A stretch of DNA of 45,539 nt from an uncultured Nocardioides sp. (GTDB lineage: Bacteria; Actinomycetota; Actinomycetes; Propionibacteriales; Nocardioidaceae): assembly GCF_902805925.1 (NCBI RefSeq), contig NZ_CADCUP010000067.1:1-45539 (forward strand), written 5' to 3'. Shown here piece after piece: positions 11,934 to 23,334 of the stretch. The notes beneath the pieces were generated by a model that saw only the letters and a program-made list of their open reading frames with translations, ran no database searches and was not told the DNA's origin. The translations under genes and the position numbers were made by a program. Every line of letters begins with the position of its first letter. The first letter of the stretch is position 1.

Positions 11934-11970
11934 CGATCAGGGTGCGCCACCTCCCGCTAGGTTTGCCGCG

Positions 11971-12090
11971 ATGACCGCGACCTTCGACCGGGACGACCGG
12001 GTCCTCGGCGACCTGGCCGCGACGCTGCACCGCGCCGTGGCGATGCTGGTGCCCGCGCTCGAACGTCCACCCGCAGAGGAGCTCCGGTGA
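11971..12090 (+). CDS. Small ORF, 39 aa (MTATFDRDDRVLGDLAATLHRAVAMLVPALERPPAEELR)
   Basis: ATG...TGA with GTGA stop/start overlap with the next CDS at 12087; absent from the supplied ORF list. Confidence 0.5.
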   Translation: MTATFDRDDRVLGDLAATLHRAVAMLVPALERPPAEELR

Positions 12091-12950
12091 CACTCGTGCT
12101 GGGGCGACGCTCCTTCCCCGACGACGCCACGCTGATGATGGCCATCGTCAACCGCACCCCCGACTCGTTCTACGACAGGGGCGCCACCTGGGCCGAGGAC
12201 AAGGCCCTCGACCGGGTCGCGCAGGTCGTCGAGGAGGGTGCGGAGATCGTCGACATCGGCGGCATCAAGGCGGCTCCCGGGGCCGACGTCGACGCCGACG
12301 CCGAGATCGGCCGGGTCGCCTCCTTCGTGGGCCGCGTGCGGTCGGCGTACCCCGACCTCGTCATCTCCGTCGACACCTGGCGCGCCGAGGTGGGCCGGGT
12401 GGTGTGCGGCGAGGGTGCCGACGTGCTCAACGACGCCTGGGGCGGTGCCGACCCGGGGCTGGTGGACGCGGCCGCCGAGCACGGCGCCGCGCTCGTCTGC
12501 ACCCACACGGGCGGCGCGACCCCGCGCACCCGCCCCTACCGGGTGGAGTACGACGACGTCGTGGCCGCCGCGATCAGCGACACCGTGGCGTACGCCGAGC
12601 GGGCGCTGGCCGCCGGCGTCGCGCGCGAGTCGATCGTGATCGACCCCGCCCACGACTTCGGCAAGAACACCTTCCACTCCCTGGAGGTCACCCGCCGGCT
12701 CGGTGAGATGGTGGCGACCGGGTGGCCGGTGCTGGTGTCGCTGTCCAACAAGGACTTCGTCGGCGAGAGCCTCGACCTGCCCGTGGGCGAGCGGCTGACG
12801 GGCACGCTGGCCGCCACCGCGGTCTGCGCGCTGGCCGGCGCCCGCATCTACCGCGTCCACGAGGTCACCCCGACCCGGCAGACCGTCGACATGGTCGACA
12901 CGATCCTGGGGCGCCGCCGCCCGCAGCGCGCGATCCGGGGGCTGCAGTGA
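12087..12950 (+). CDS. Dihydropteroate synthase paralog (FolP2-like)
   Basis: MMAIVNRTPDSFYDRGATW...EIVDIGGIKAAPGADVDADAEI...ISVDTWRAEV...NDAWGG...IDPAHDFGKNTFHSLE; closely resembles mycobacterial FolP2 as I recall it. Confidence 0.88.
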   Translation: MTLVLGRRSFPDDATLMMAIVNRTPDSFYDRGATWAEDKALDRVAQVVEEGAEIVDIGGIKAAPGADVDADAEIGRVASFVGRVRSAYPDLVISVDTWRAEVGRVVCGEGADVLNDAWGGADPGLVDAAAEHGAALVCTHTGGATPRTRPYRVEYDDVVAAAISDTVAYAERALAAGVARESIVIDPAHDFGKNTFHSLEVTRRLGEMVATGWPVLVSLSNKDFVGESLDLPVGERLTGTLAATAVCALAGARIYRVHEVTPTRQTVDMVDTILGRRRPQRAIRGLQ

Positions 12951-13465
12951 GGGTCGTCGTCGTGCCGCCCGTGCCGGCGCTGCTGCCGGAGCACGCCGGT
13001 CGGGTCGACCCCGTGGCCGACCTGCGCGCCGCGGCGGGGGCGGCGGTCGCGTGGCTGTGCGAGGGAGCCGACGGCGTACGCGTCGTGGCGGCCGACGGGC
13101 TGGCCGAGCGGGTCGCGCGCCACCTCCTCGGGTCGTCCACCCCACACCGGGCCGGGACCCGGGCTCGGGCGGACGACGCGGTGCTGGTGATGGCCAACGG
13201 GTCGGCGCGGCGCAGCGAGAAGGCGCCCGGCCACCTCGACGAGCGGGCGCACGCCTTCGACGAGGCGCTGGGCGCCGCGCTGGCGACGGGCGACGTCACC
13301 GCGCTCGCCGGCATCGATCCCGTGCTGGCCGCCGAGCTGTGGGCGACGGGCACCGAGGCGTTCGCCGCGCTGGGCGGGCTGGTGGTGGAGGAGTCGCAGG
13401 TCGACTACGACGACGACCCCTTCGGCGTCGCCTACTGGGTGGTGAGGTGGACGTGCGCGTCCTGA
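12947..13465 (+). CDS. LigB-like (class III extradiol dioxygenase subunit B-like) domain protein
   Basis: VRVVVVPPVPALLPEHAG...VLVMANGSARRSEKAPGHLDERAHAFDEALGAALATGD; GTG start in GTGA overlap. Confidence 0.65.
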   Translation: MRVVVVPPVPALLPEHAGRVDPVADLRAAAGAAVAWLCEGADGVRVVAADGLAERVARHLLGSSTPHRAGTRARADDAVLVMANGSARRSEKAPGHLDERAHAFDEALGAALATGDVTALAGIDPVLAAELWATGTEAFAALGGLVVEESQVDYDDDPFGVAYWVVRWTCAS

Positions 13466-14142
13466 TCGGTGACGACCCGGGAGCCGAGCTCTCCGACGAC
13501 GACCTCGAGGAGCGCTACGCGCGCCCGCCCGACCACGTGGGCCCGTGGCTGCGGGTCAACATGGTGAGCACGCTCGACGGCGCCGCGCAGGGCGCCGACG
13601 GGAGGAGCGGCGGCATCAACAACGCTGCCGACAAGCGGGTCTTCGACGCCTTGCGCCGGATCGCCGACTGCATCGTGGTGGGCGCCGGCACGCTCCGCAG
13701 CGAGGGCTACCGGCCGGCCCGTGCACCGCTCGTCGCCGTCAGCCGGTCGGCCGAGGTGCCGCCCCTGCTGCGCGGCGCGGAGCCGGGCCGGGTGCTGATG
13801 GCCACCACCGAGCGGGCGCCCGGCCTCGGCCGGGCCCGCTCGCTGCTCGGTGTCGAGAACGTGCTGGTCCTCGGCTCCTACTCCGTCGACCTGGTCACCC
13901 TCAAGGCCGCCCTCCACGACCGCGGCCACACCGAGATCCTCTCCGAGGGCGGCCCGGCGCTGCTCCACCGGCTGCTGGCCGAGGGGGTCGCCGACGAGCT
14001 GTGCCTCTCGCTGGTGCCACGCCTGGTGGGCGGTGACCGCCTGCGGATCGTGGCCGGCTCGGAGCTCGACGTGTCGCTCTCGCCCACGCTCCTGCTCGAG
14101 GAGTCCGGAACCCTGCTCGGGCGCTGGCGAGTCAGCCGCTGA
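13447..14142 (+). CDS. Pyrimidine reductase family protein (RibD C-terminal/DHFR-like)
   Basis: RVNMVSTLDGAAQGADGRSGGINNAADKRVFDALRRIADCIVVGAGTLRSEGYRP...ILSEGGPALLHRLLAEGVADELCLSLVPRLVGG. Confidence 0.9.
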   Translation: MDVRVLIGDDPGAELSDDDLEERYARPPDHVGPWLRVNMVSTLDGAAQGADGRSGGINNAADKRVFDALRRIADCIVVGAGTLRSEGYRPARAPLVAVSRSAEVPPLLRGAEPGRVLMATTERAPGLGRARSLLGVENVLVLGSYSVDLVTLKAALHDRGHTEILSEGGPALLHRLLAEGVADELCLSLVPRLVGGDRLRIVAGSELDVSLSPTLLLEESGTLLGRWRVSR

Positions 14143-14144
14143 GG

Positions 14145-14669
14145 TCAGCCCAGCGCGCCCAGCAGGGCCTGGTTGAACGCCGGGATGTCGCCGGGGTTGC
14201 GGCTGGTGATCAGGTTGCCGTCGGAGACGACCTCCTCGTCGACCCAGGTGCCGCCCGCGTTGCGGATGTCGGTCTGCAGGCTCGGCCACGAGGTGAGCCG
14301 CCGGCCGTCGAGGACCCCGGCCTCGACCAGGGTCCACGGGGCGTGGCAGATGGCGGCGACCGGCTTGCCGGAGTCGAGGAACGCCTTGACGAACGACACC
14401 GCGTCGGCGTCGGTGCGCAGGGCGTCGGGGTTGGCCACGCCACCCGGGAGGACGAGCGCGTCGAAGTCGTCGACCTGCGCGTCGGACACCGCCTGGTCGA
14501 CCTGACGGGTCTCGGCCTTGTCGAGGTGGTCGAAGGTCTGCACCTCGCCCTTCTCCGGCGAGAGCAGCACGGCGGTGTGACCGGCCTCCTCGACGGCCTT
14601 CCACGGCTCCGTGAGCTCCACGCGCTCGACGCCCTCGGCTGCGGTCAGGAATGCGATCGTCTTGGTCAT
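14145..14669 (-). CDS. DJ-1/PfpI family protein (type 1 glutamine amidotransferase-like)
   Basis: VELTEPWKAVEEAGHTAVLLSPEKGEVQTFDH...ALVLPGGVANPD...VAAICHAPWTLVEAGVLDGRRLTSWPSLQTDIRNAGGTWVDEEVV. Confidence 0.93.
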   Translation of the reverse strand: MTKTIAFLTAAEGVERVELTEPWKAVEEAGHTAVLLSPEKGEVQTFDHLDKAETRQVDQAVSDAQVDDFDALVLPGGVANPDALRTDADAVSFVKAFLDSGKPVAAICHAPWTLVEAGVLDGRRLTSWPSLQTDIRNAGGTWVDEEVVSDGNLITSRNPGDIPAFNQALLGALG

Positions 14670-14824
14670 GCCCTCAACGGTGACACGCAGGTGTGGCCCG
14701 GACATCACCGGTAGCGGTGGGTTCAGGCGCCGTCGCGGCGCACGAGCAGCGGCGGGATGTTCATCCGCATCGGGCCGCCGTGGGCCCGGCTTGCCAGCCC
14801 GTCCGGGCCGGAACGCCGTCGTGC

Positions 14825-16000
14825 TCAGCCGTGGCGCAGGCTGCCGGCGTCTCCCTTGTCGAGCGAGCGGCCGATGACCATGCGCTGGATCTGGTTGGTC
14901 CCCTCGAAGATCTGCATGACCTTGGCCTCGCGCATGTAGCGCTCGACGGGGAAGTCGCGGGTGTAGCCGTAGCCGCCGAGCACCTGCACGGCGTCCGTGG
15001 TGACCTTCATGGCGTTGTCGGTCGCGACCAGCTTGGCGATGCTCGCCTCCCGGGAGAACGGCAGCCCGCGGTCCTTGAGGCGGGCGGCGTGCAGGGTCAT
15101 CGCCCGGGCGGTCTGCACCGCGGCCTCCATGTCGGCGAGCACGAAGGCCAGGCCCTGGTGGTCGATGATCCGCTGCCCGAAGGTGTGCCGCTCGCGGGCG
15201 TACTCGACGGCCCGGTCGAGGGCGCCCTGGGCCAGCCCCACCGCCACCGCGGCGATGCCCAGGCGGCCGGCGTCCAGCCCCGCGAGCGCGATCTTGAGCC
15301 CGTCGCCCTCCGCGCCGAGGAGACGGTCGGCCGGCACCCGGGCGTCGTCGAAGAGCATCGTGGCGGTGGTCGAGCCGGTCAGGCCCATCTTCCGCTCCGG
15401 GTTGTCCGCGCTCAGGCCCTCGGTGTCGGCGGGCACCAGGAAGCAGGAGATCCCGCGGCGGTCGCCGGGCTCGCCGCTGGTGCGCGCCATCACCTTGTAG
15501 AAGTCGGCCTGGCCCCCGTGGGTGGTCCACGCCTTGGCGCCGTTGAGCACGTAGTCGTCGCCGTCGCGCCGCGCCGTCGTGCGCATGGCCCCCGGGTCGG
15601 AGCCGGCGTGCGCCTCGGAGAGGCAGTACGCGCCCAGCAGGCCGCCGCCGAGCATGTCGGGGAGCCAGCGCTCCCTCTGCTCGTCGGTGCCGAAGGAGAC
15701 CAGCCCGAAGCAGGAGAGGGCGTGCACGCTCGTGCCCACCCCGACGCTGGCCCACACCGAGCCCAGCTCCTCCAGGACCTGGAGGTAGACCTCGTAGGGC
15801 TGGCCGCCGCCACCGTGCTCCTCGTCGTACGGCAGCCCGAGGACACCGAGCTCGCCGAGCATGCCGAACACGTCGCGGGGGAACGTCTCGCTCGCCTCGG
15901 CCTCGCTCGACCGGGGCGCCAGCTCGGTGGTCGCGACGTCGCGCACGAGCTTGAGCAGGTCGGTGGCTTCGTCGGTGGGCAGGACGCGGCTGGCACTCAT
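14825..16000 (-). CDS. Acyl-CoA dehydrogenase
   Basis: YCLSEAHAGSDPGAMRTTARRDGDDYVLNGAKAWTTHG...QVLGGYGYTRDFPVERYMREAKVMQIFEGTNQIQRMVIGR. Confidence 0.95.
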   Translation of the reverse strand: MSASRVLPTDEATDLLKLVRDVATTELAPRSSEAEASETFPRDVFGMLGELGVLGLPYDEEHGGGGQPYEVYLQVLEELGSVWASVGVGTSVHALSCFGLVSFGTDEQRERWLPDMLGGGLLGAYCLSEAHAGSDPGAMRTTARRDGDDYVLNGAKAWTTHGGQADFYKVMARTSGEPGDRRGISCFLVPADTEGLSADNPERKMGLTGSTTATMLFDDARVPADRLLGAEGDGLKIALAGLDAGRLGIAAVAVGLAQGALDRAVEYARERHTFGQRIIDHQGLAFVLADMEAAVQTARAMTLHAARLKDRGLPFSREASIAKLVATDNAMKVTTDAVQVLGGYGYTRDFPVERYMREAKVMQIFEGTNQIQRMVIGRSLDKGDAGSLRHG

Positions 16001-16085
16001 GGCTGCGATGCTAGGCGGGCCGCGCACGCCTCCCGGGTCGCGCCCCGAGGAATGCGCAGCGGCTCGTCGAGGTTGCAGCCCGTTG

Positions 16086-17402
16086 ATGCCCGCCGAATCC
16101 CGCCGCCTCTCCACCCTGCTCGGACTCCTGTTCGGGCTCGCCGGCATGGGCTCCTCCTCCGCCGCGGTCGCCCTGCCGCTGCTCGCGGACGACTTCGGCA
16201 TCAGCGTCGGCGGCGCCACGTGGACGATCAGCCTCTACGCGCTCATGCTCGCGGTGACCACCGCGGTCTACGGGCGCGTGTCCGACCTGGTCGGCGTCCG
16301 CATCCCGCTGCTGGTCGGGCTCGGCCTGATGACCGGCGGCGCGCTGGTGGCCGCGCTCGCGCCGACCTACCCGGTGCTGCTCGTGGCGCGCCTGCTCCAG
16401 GGAGCCGGGGCGGCCGCCGTACCCACCCTGGGCATCGCCGTGCTGAGCGCTCGCTACTCCGGCTCCGTGCGCGGGCTGGCCCTGGGGCGGCTGGCGGCCA
16501 CCGCGGCCGCCGTGAGCTGCCTGGGCCCGCTCGTCGGCGGAGCCGTGGAGCACGCGTTCGGCTGGCGGGCGGTGATGGCGCTGCCGATCCTCGGCGCGCT
16601 CGTGCTGCCGCTGATCTGGCGGTCGCTGACCGGTGAGGGCACCGGGGCCAGTCTCGACGTGGTGGGTGCCGTGCTGGTCGCGGCGACGTCCGCCGGGCTG
16701 GTCCTGCTCGTCCAGTCGCCCTCGACCGGCGTGCTCGTCGCCGTCACGGGCGCCTTCTTGATCCTGCTCGGCACGCCCACCGTCGCCTGGTGGGTACGAC
16801 GCAAGCCGCACGGCTTCCTGCCGCTCGGCGTGGTCCGCAACGCAGCGGTCGTGCGGAGCGCGGTCGCGGCGTCGGCGATCCCGGCGTCGTGGTTCGCCCT
16901 GCTCATCGGGGTGCCCGCCGTGCTGGTCGGCGACGGCTGGGAGGCGTGGCAGGTCGGCCTGCTCCTGGTGCCCAGCGCGGTCGTGGCCCTGTTCGTGCCG
17001 CGCTTCGCGGGTCCGCTGATCGAGCGGATCGGTCCCGCTGCGGCGATCGGGTACGCGACCGCCGGGGCCAGCATCGCCCTGCTCCTGGCAGCGCTCGGTG
17101 CCCACCTCGTGTCCGCGCCGGTGCTCGGCCTGGTCGTCGCCGTGGTCACCGTCATCTTCGGCCTCGGCCAGCCGGCCCTGAGCGTCGCCGTGGGCGACGC
17201 CGTCGAGAGCGAGGAGCGAGGGGTCGCCCTGGGCGTGGCGACGCTCCTCTTCCTGGTCGGCGGCAGTGTCGGCTCGGCGGTCGTCGGAGGTCTGGGCGAC
17301 GTCGTCGGCCTGCCGTGGAGCCTGGCCGTCCTGGCCGCGCTGCCCCTGCTCGGCCTGGTGGTGCTGGCTCCCCTGCTGCGCAGGACCGGCGTTCCGGCCT
17401 GA
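16086..17402 (+). CDS. MFS transporter
   Basis: Multiple hydrophobic helices; WTISLYALMLAVTTAVYGRVSDLVGVRIPLLVGL DHA-type signature. Confidence 0.88.
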   Translation: MPAESRRLSTLLGLLFGLAGMGSSSAAVALPLLADDFGISVGGATWTISLYALMLAVTTAVYGRVSDLVGVRIPLLVGLGLMTGGALVAALAPTYPVLLVARLLQGAGAAAVPTLGIAVLSARYSGSVRGLALGRLAATAAAVSCLGPLVGGAVEHAFGWRAVMALPILGALVLPLIWRSLTGEGTGASLDVVGAVLVAATSAGLVLLVQSPSTGVLVAVTGAFLILLGTPTVAWWVRRKPHGFLPLGVVRNAAVVRSAVAASAIPASWFALLIGVPAVLVGDGWEAWQVGLLLVPSAVVALFVPRFAGPLIERIGPAAAIGYATAGASIALLLAALGAHLVSAPVLGLVVAVVTVIFGLGQPALSVAVGDAVESEERGVALGVATLLFLVGGSVGSAVVGGLGDVVGLPWSLAVLAALPLLGLVVLAPLLRRTGVPA

Positions 17403-17481
17403 CCCGGCACCCGGGGGTGGCGCCCACCGCGACCCGTGCCTAGAGTGCGGTCACTCACACTCTCGAGGGGAACCCCTGCCG

Positions 17482-20400
17482 ATGCCCGGTGCACGCCGCC
17501 TTGCCGTCCTGCTCATGCTGGTCCTAGGTGCGGGGGTGCTGCCGACCTGGTCCCTGGTCCCTGCCACCGCCGCTCCCGACGACCCCACCTTCACCGCGCT
17601 GCGGGGCTTCGCGCCCACCGGCGCCACGACCCGGGTCCGCCCGGGTGACTACGCCGCCAACCGCGTCGACCTCGCCGCGCTGCGCTCGCAGCTCGACACC
17701 GGCCTGGTGTCGGTGCCCGACCCGTCCGGCCGTCTGGTCGACTTCAGGGTCGAGAAGACCCAGCGGATGGAGTCGGAGCTCGCTGCCGCCCACCCGGAGA
17801 TCGCGACGTACTCCGGCCGCGGCGTCGAGGACGCCCGCGTCTCCGTCGCCATCGACGTCACCCAGATGGGCTTCCACGCCTCCGTGCGCGCGCCCGGTGA
17901 GCGGGGCGCCTGGTTCGTCGACCCGGCCTACAACCGGCGCGGCACGACGGAGCACCTGAGCTACTACGGCAGCTCGCTGCCGGAGCCGGAGCAGCGGCGC
18001 GTCGAGGGGGAGATCGAGACCATCGGCAAGAGCGTGGACGCCAAGATCACCGCGAACGCCACGGAGGACAACGCACCTGTCTCCCGCAAGCTCTACCGCC
18101 TGGCCCTGACCAGCGACCCGTCGTACGCCGCCTACTTCGGCACCGAGAACGTGCTGGCGGAGAAGGTGACGCTGATGAACCGCGTCAACCAGGTCTACAA
18201 CGACGACCTGGCCATCGACCTGCGCCTGGTCAACGCCACCGAGGCCCTGAACCTGGACACCGAGGCCGAGGCCGTCGAGCCGAACGGCCCCTGCGGTGCC
18301 GCTCCGTGCTTCCGCAGCGAGGACCTCGGCGACCCCGCCGACCCCGACGACGACCTCCCCGGCGACCTCGACTTCTGCAGCGGCCTGACGCTGGGCCAGA
18401 ACCGCACCGTCCTCGGCCAGCTCGTCGGCGCCTCGAACTACGACATCGGCCACATCGCGCTCGGCAAGAACGGCGGCGGTGTCGCCTACCTCGGCGTCGT
18501 CGGCCAGGACTACAAGGGTGGCGGCTGCACCGGACTGCCCGACCCGATCGGCGACTTCTTCGCCATCGACTACGTCGCCCACGAGATGGGCCACCAGTTC
18601 GCCGGCAACCACACCTTCAACGGTGCCGCCGGCAACTGCGGCGGCAACATCTCCGAGGCCTCGGTCGAGCCGGGCTCCGGCTCGTCGGTGATGGCCTACG
18701 CCGGCATCTGCCGCCAGGACAACCTGCAGGAGCACTCCGACCCGTACTTCTCCTTCCACACCATCGACGAGGCGACGGCGTACACCGAGGGCTTCGAGAT
18801 CGACGTGACCGAGGTCCAGACGGTCTCCCTGCGTGACTTCGCCCCGAGCACCGACACGCTGACGATCTCCTCCGACGCCGCGGCCGACGTCCCCGTCACC
18901 GCCTACACCGAGGCCGGCATCGAGGCCGCCGTCGAGACGGCCACGGGTGAGGACGTGTCGATCGCCGAGTGGGGCTACGACGAGTACGTCCTCGGGGCGA
19001 CGCTGCCCTCGCCGGACGCCACCGGCTTCCAGGTCATCTTCAACAGCGTGCCCAGCATCGAGGACGTCGACGCCACCGACGTCGACCAGCCGGCGATCAC
19101 CATCGGCGTGACCGGCGGGTCGGGCTTCGTGGGCGAGACCGCCCAGGGCGGTCCCGACGAGAGCGAGGGCTTCGCCCAGGAGGCGACCGGCAACACCTCT
19201 CCGGCCGTCACCGCACCGGAGGACAAGACCATCCCGATGCGTACGCCGTTCGCCCTCACCGGCGCCGGCACCGACGCGAACGGCGACGCGCTGACCTACC
19301 TGTGGGAGCAGGCCGACTTCGGCTCCGGCACGCGGCTGCCCGACAACGTCAAGCTCAACGGCCCGCTGTTCCGGGTCTTCGGCACCGCGGCCCTCGTCAG
19401 CGACGAGGACGCGCTCAAGTCGCCGGCCCCGGGCATCAACATCGCCGACGGCAACCCCACGCGGGTGTTCCCGGACATGGCCCAGGTGCTCGCCGGCAAC
19501 ACCAACGCGGCCACCGGTGACTGCCCGCCGCCGGCCGACGCGACCGTCCCGCTGACCCCCGAGCAGCTGGAGTGCTTCTCGGAGTACCTCCCCGAGCCGG
19601 GATACACGGGCAGCGTCATCGGCAACCCCGACGCCCTGCCGCGGATGCGCTTCCGCTTCACCGCCCGGGACCTGTTCCCGACCGGTGGCGGGGTGGCGTT
19701 CGACGACGTGACGCTGAACCTCGACCCGACCGCCGGACCGTTCCTGGTGACCTCCCAGGCCACCCCGGGCGCGACGGTGGCGGGTGGCACCGCGGTGCCG
19801 GTCACCTGGGCCGTGAACAACACCCAGGGCCTCGCGCCGACGGTGAGGATCTCGGCCTCGACCGACGGTGGGAGGACCTTCGACACGGTGCTCGCCGCGG
19901 CGACGCCGAACGACGGGTCCCAGACGCTGACGATGCCGAACGTCACGGCGGCAGACGTCCGCATCAAGATCGAGGCGGTGGACAACTACTTCTTCGACGT
20001 CAACGACGCCTCGTTCGAGCTGGCGGCCAGCCCGGCGCCGGAGACCACGATCACCGAGGGTCCCGTGGACGGCTCGGTGGTCTTCGAGAAGGTCATCGCC
20101 TTCGACTACGCGGCCAGTCCGGTCACGGGGACGTTCGTCTGCACGGTCGACGGCAAGGCCGTGGCCTGCGGATCGGGCGGCAAGAGCCTGAGGTTCCGGG
20201 CCGGCACGCACGTGTTCACCGTGGCCGCGGTCAACGCGGCTGGGGTCACCGACCCCACGCCGGCGAGCGTCACCTTCACGGTGCCGCGCGACGACGGCCA
20301 GCTCATCCGCAAGAAGGGCGAGTGGCGCCGGGTGGTCGACAAGAGGGCGTACGGCAACGACTACGTCACCTCGCGCGACAAGGGCACCAAGCTCATCGCC

Positions 20401-20640
20401 AGGATCCGCAAGGCGACCGGCGCCGCCATCGTCGTGGGCACCCGTCGCAACGCGGGCACGATCAAGGTCTTCGTCGGCGACGACAAGGTCAAGACGTTCA
20501 GCCTCAAGGGCCGCAACGCCACCAAGCAGCTGCGTCGCATCGACTTCGACGGGACGCAGACCGGCAACCTGAAGATCGTGGTGGGCAAGAACAAGCCCGT
20601 GCGCATCGAGGGCGTGGCGGTGATCACCGACCCGAGCTGA
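17482..20640 (+). CDS. Secreted M12B (reprolysin-like) metallopeptidase
   Basis: Signal-peptide-like N-terminus; zinc motif VAHEMGHQFAGNHTF; C-terminal beta-rich/Ig-like repeats. Confidence 0.88.
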   Translation: MPGARRLAVLLMLVLGAGVLPTWSLVPATAAPDDPTFTALRGFAPTGATTRVRPGDYAANRVDLAALRSQLDTGLVSVPDPSGRLVDFRVEKTQRMESELAAAHPEIATYSGRGVEDARVSVAIDVTQMGFHASVRAPGERGAWFVDPAYNRRGTTEHLSYYGSSLPEPEQRRVEGEIETIGKSVDAKITANATEDNAPVSRKLYRLALTSDPSYAAYFGTENVLAEKVTLMNRVNQVYNDDLAIDLRLVNATEALNLDTEAEAVEPNGPCGAAPCFRSEDLGDPADPDDDLPGDLDFCSGLTLGQNRTVLGQLVGASNYDIGHIALGKNGGGVAYLGVVGQDYKGGGCTGLPDPIGDFFAIDYVAHEMGHQFAGNHTFNGAAGNCGGNISEASVEPGSGSSVMAYAGICRQDNLQEHSDPYFSFHTIDEATAYTEGFEIDVTEVQTVSLRDFAPSTDTLTISSDAAADVPVTAYTEAGIEAAVETATGEDVSIAEWGYDEYVLGATLPSPDATGFQVIFNSVPSIEDVDATDVDQPAITIGVTGGSGFVGETAQGGPDESEGFAQEATGNTSPAVTAPEDKTIPMRTPFALTGAGTDANGDALTYLWEQADFGSGTRLPDNVKLNGPLFRVFGTAALVSDEDALKSPAPGINIADGNPTRVFPDMAQVLAGNTNAATGDCPPPADATVPLTPEQLECFSEYLPEPGYTGSVIGNPDALPRMRFRFTARDLFPTGGGVAFDDVTLNLDPTAGPFLVTSQATPGATVAGGTAVPVTWAVNNTQGLAPTVRISASTDGGRTFDTVLAAATPNDGSQTLTMPNVTAADVRIKIEAVDNYFFDVNDASFELAASPAPETTITEGPVDGSVVFEKVIAFDYAASPVTGTFVCTVDGKAVACGSGGKSLRFRAGTHVFTVAAVNAAGVTDPTPASVTFTVPRDDGQLIRKKGEWRRVVDKRAYGNDYVTSRDKGTKLIARIRKATGAAIVVGTRRNAGTIKVFVGDDKVKTFSLKGRNATKQLRRIDFDGTQTGNLKIVVGKNKPVRIEGVAVITDPS

Positions 20641-20656
20641 CCTAGCTCACCGATCC

Positions 20657-20685
20657 GGGGCCGTCCGCCGAGTGCGGGCGGCCCC
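20657..20685. terminator. Hairpin terminator
   Basis: GGGGCCGTCCGC / GCGGGCGGCCCC 12-bp stem with one G-T wobble. Confidence 0.65.
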
Positions 20686-20737
20686 GCGTCGCGCCCGGGG
20701 CGGTGTGGTGCGCGGCCGATCGAGGGGGGTGGGCTGG

Positions 20738-21177
20738 TCAGGCAGGCGGGCCGGCGAGCAGGGCCACGCCGGTCAGCACGACCACGGCCGCCAGGCCGGC
20801 GACGAGGCCCCGGACGGGGTTGCGCACGAGCCAGGCGACCAGGCGCTCCGGCAGCGACGCCGGTGGCGCCGACCGGAGGCGCCAGGAGTCGGAGAGCAGC
20901 CCACGCCTCCCGGCGTACCGCTCGAAGGGCAGGGTGGCGAACGGCGGCACCGCGGCCGCGAGGCCGAGGACGGCACGGCCGGCCGACCACCGCTGGTCGA
21001 TCGCCACCACGACGGTGGCGACGCAGTAGGCGACGAAGACGACGCCGTGCACCATGCCGAAGACCCGGACGCCGAGCTCGGTGGTCTCGGTGACGTACTT
21101 GAGGAACATCCCGGCGAGCAGCAGCGCCCAGGTGATCGCCTCGGCCACCGCCACCCGCCGGAACAGGACCCCAGGGG

Positions 21178-21181
<4 letters not shown>
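20738..21181 (-). CDS. DUF3817 membrane protein
   Basis: [24 protein letters not shown]...[19 protein letters not shown] start overlapping typA stop by 4 nt. Confidence 0.8.
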
Positions 21182-23073
<1,892 letters not shown>

Positions 23074-23334
23074 GGTGGTACGACATCGCTTTCTGGGGGA
23101 GGCGCGGGCCCGAGCGGGCAGCACTCCATTCTAGGGGTGGAGGGGTCGTCACCTCGATTCGTCAGGAGGCGTACGGATCGGTGATCTCGCGCAGCCGGAG
23201 CAGCGAGGCGTGCAGCCGGTCGACTTCCTGCGCCTGCGCCCCCGGGGCGCGATGCGCACGATGCGGGCCCGGTTCTCCGCCTGAGCCGCCCGGGCACCTT
23301 CAGTTCGTCGGTGGTCGCGTGTAGGACTGGGGGC

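Noticed and set aside
14693-16636. 647-aa plus-strand ORF across acyl-CoA dehydrogenase and MFS genes
   Set aside because: Shadow frame; no motifs.
17524-20211. 895-aa minus-strand ORF antisense to the M12B protease gene
   Set aside because: Gly/Arg/Val/Glu-rich shadow ORF expected in high-GC DNA; the plus frame has a clear signal peptide and zinc site.
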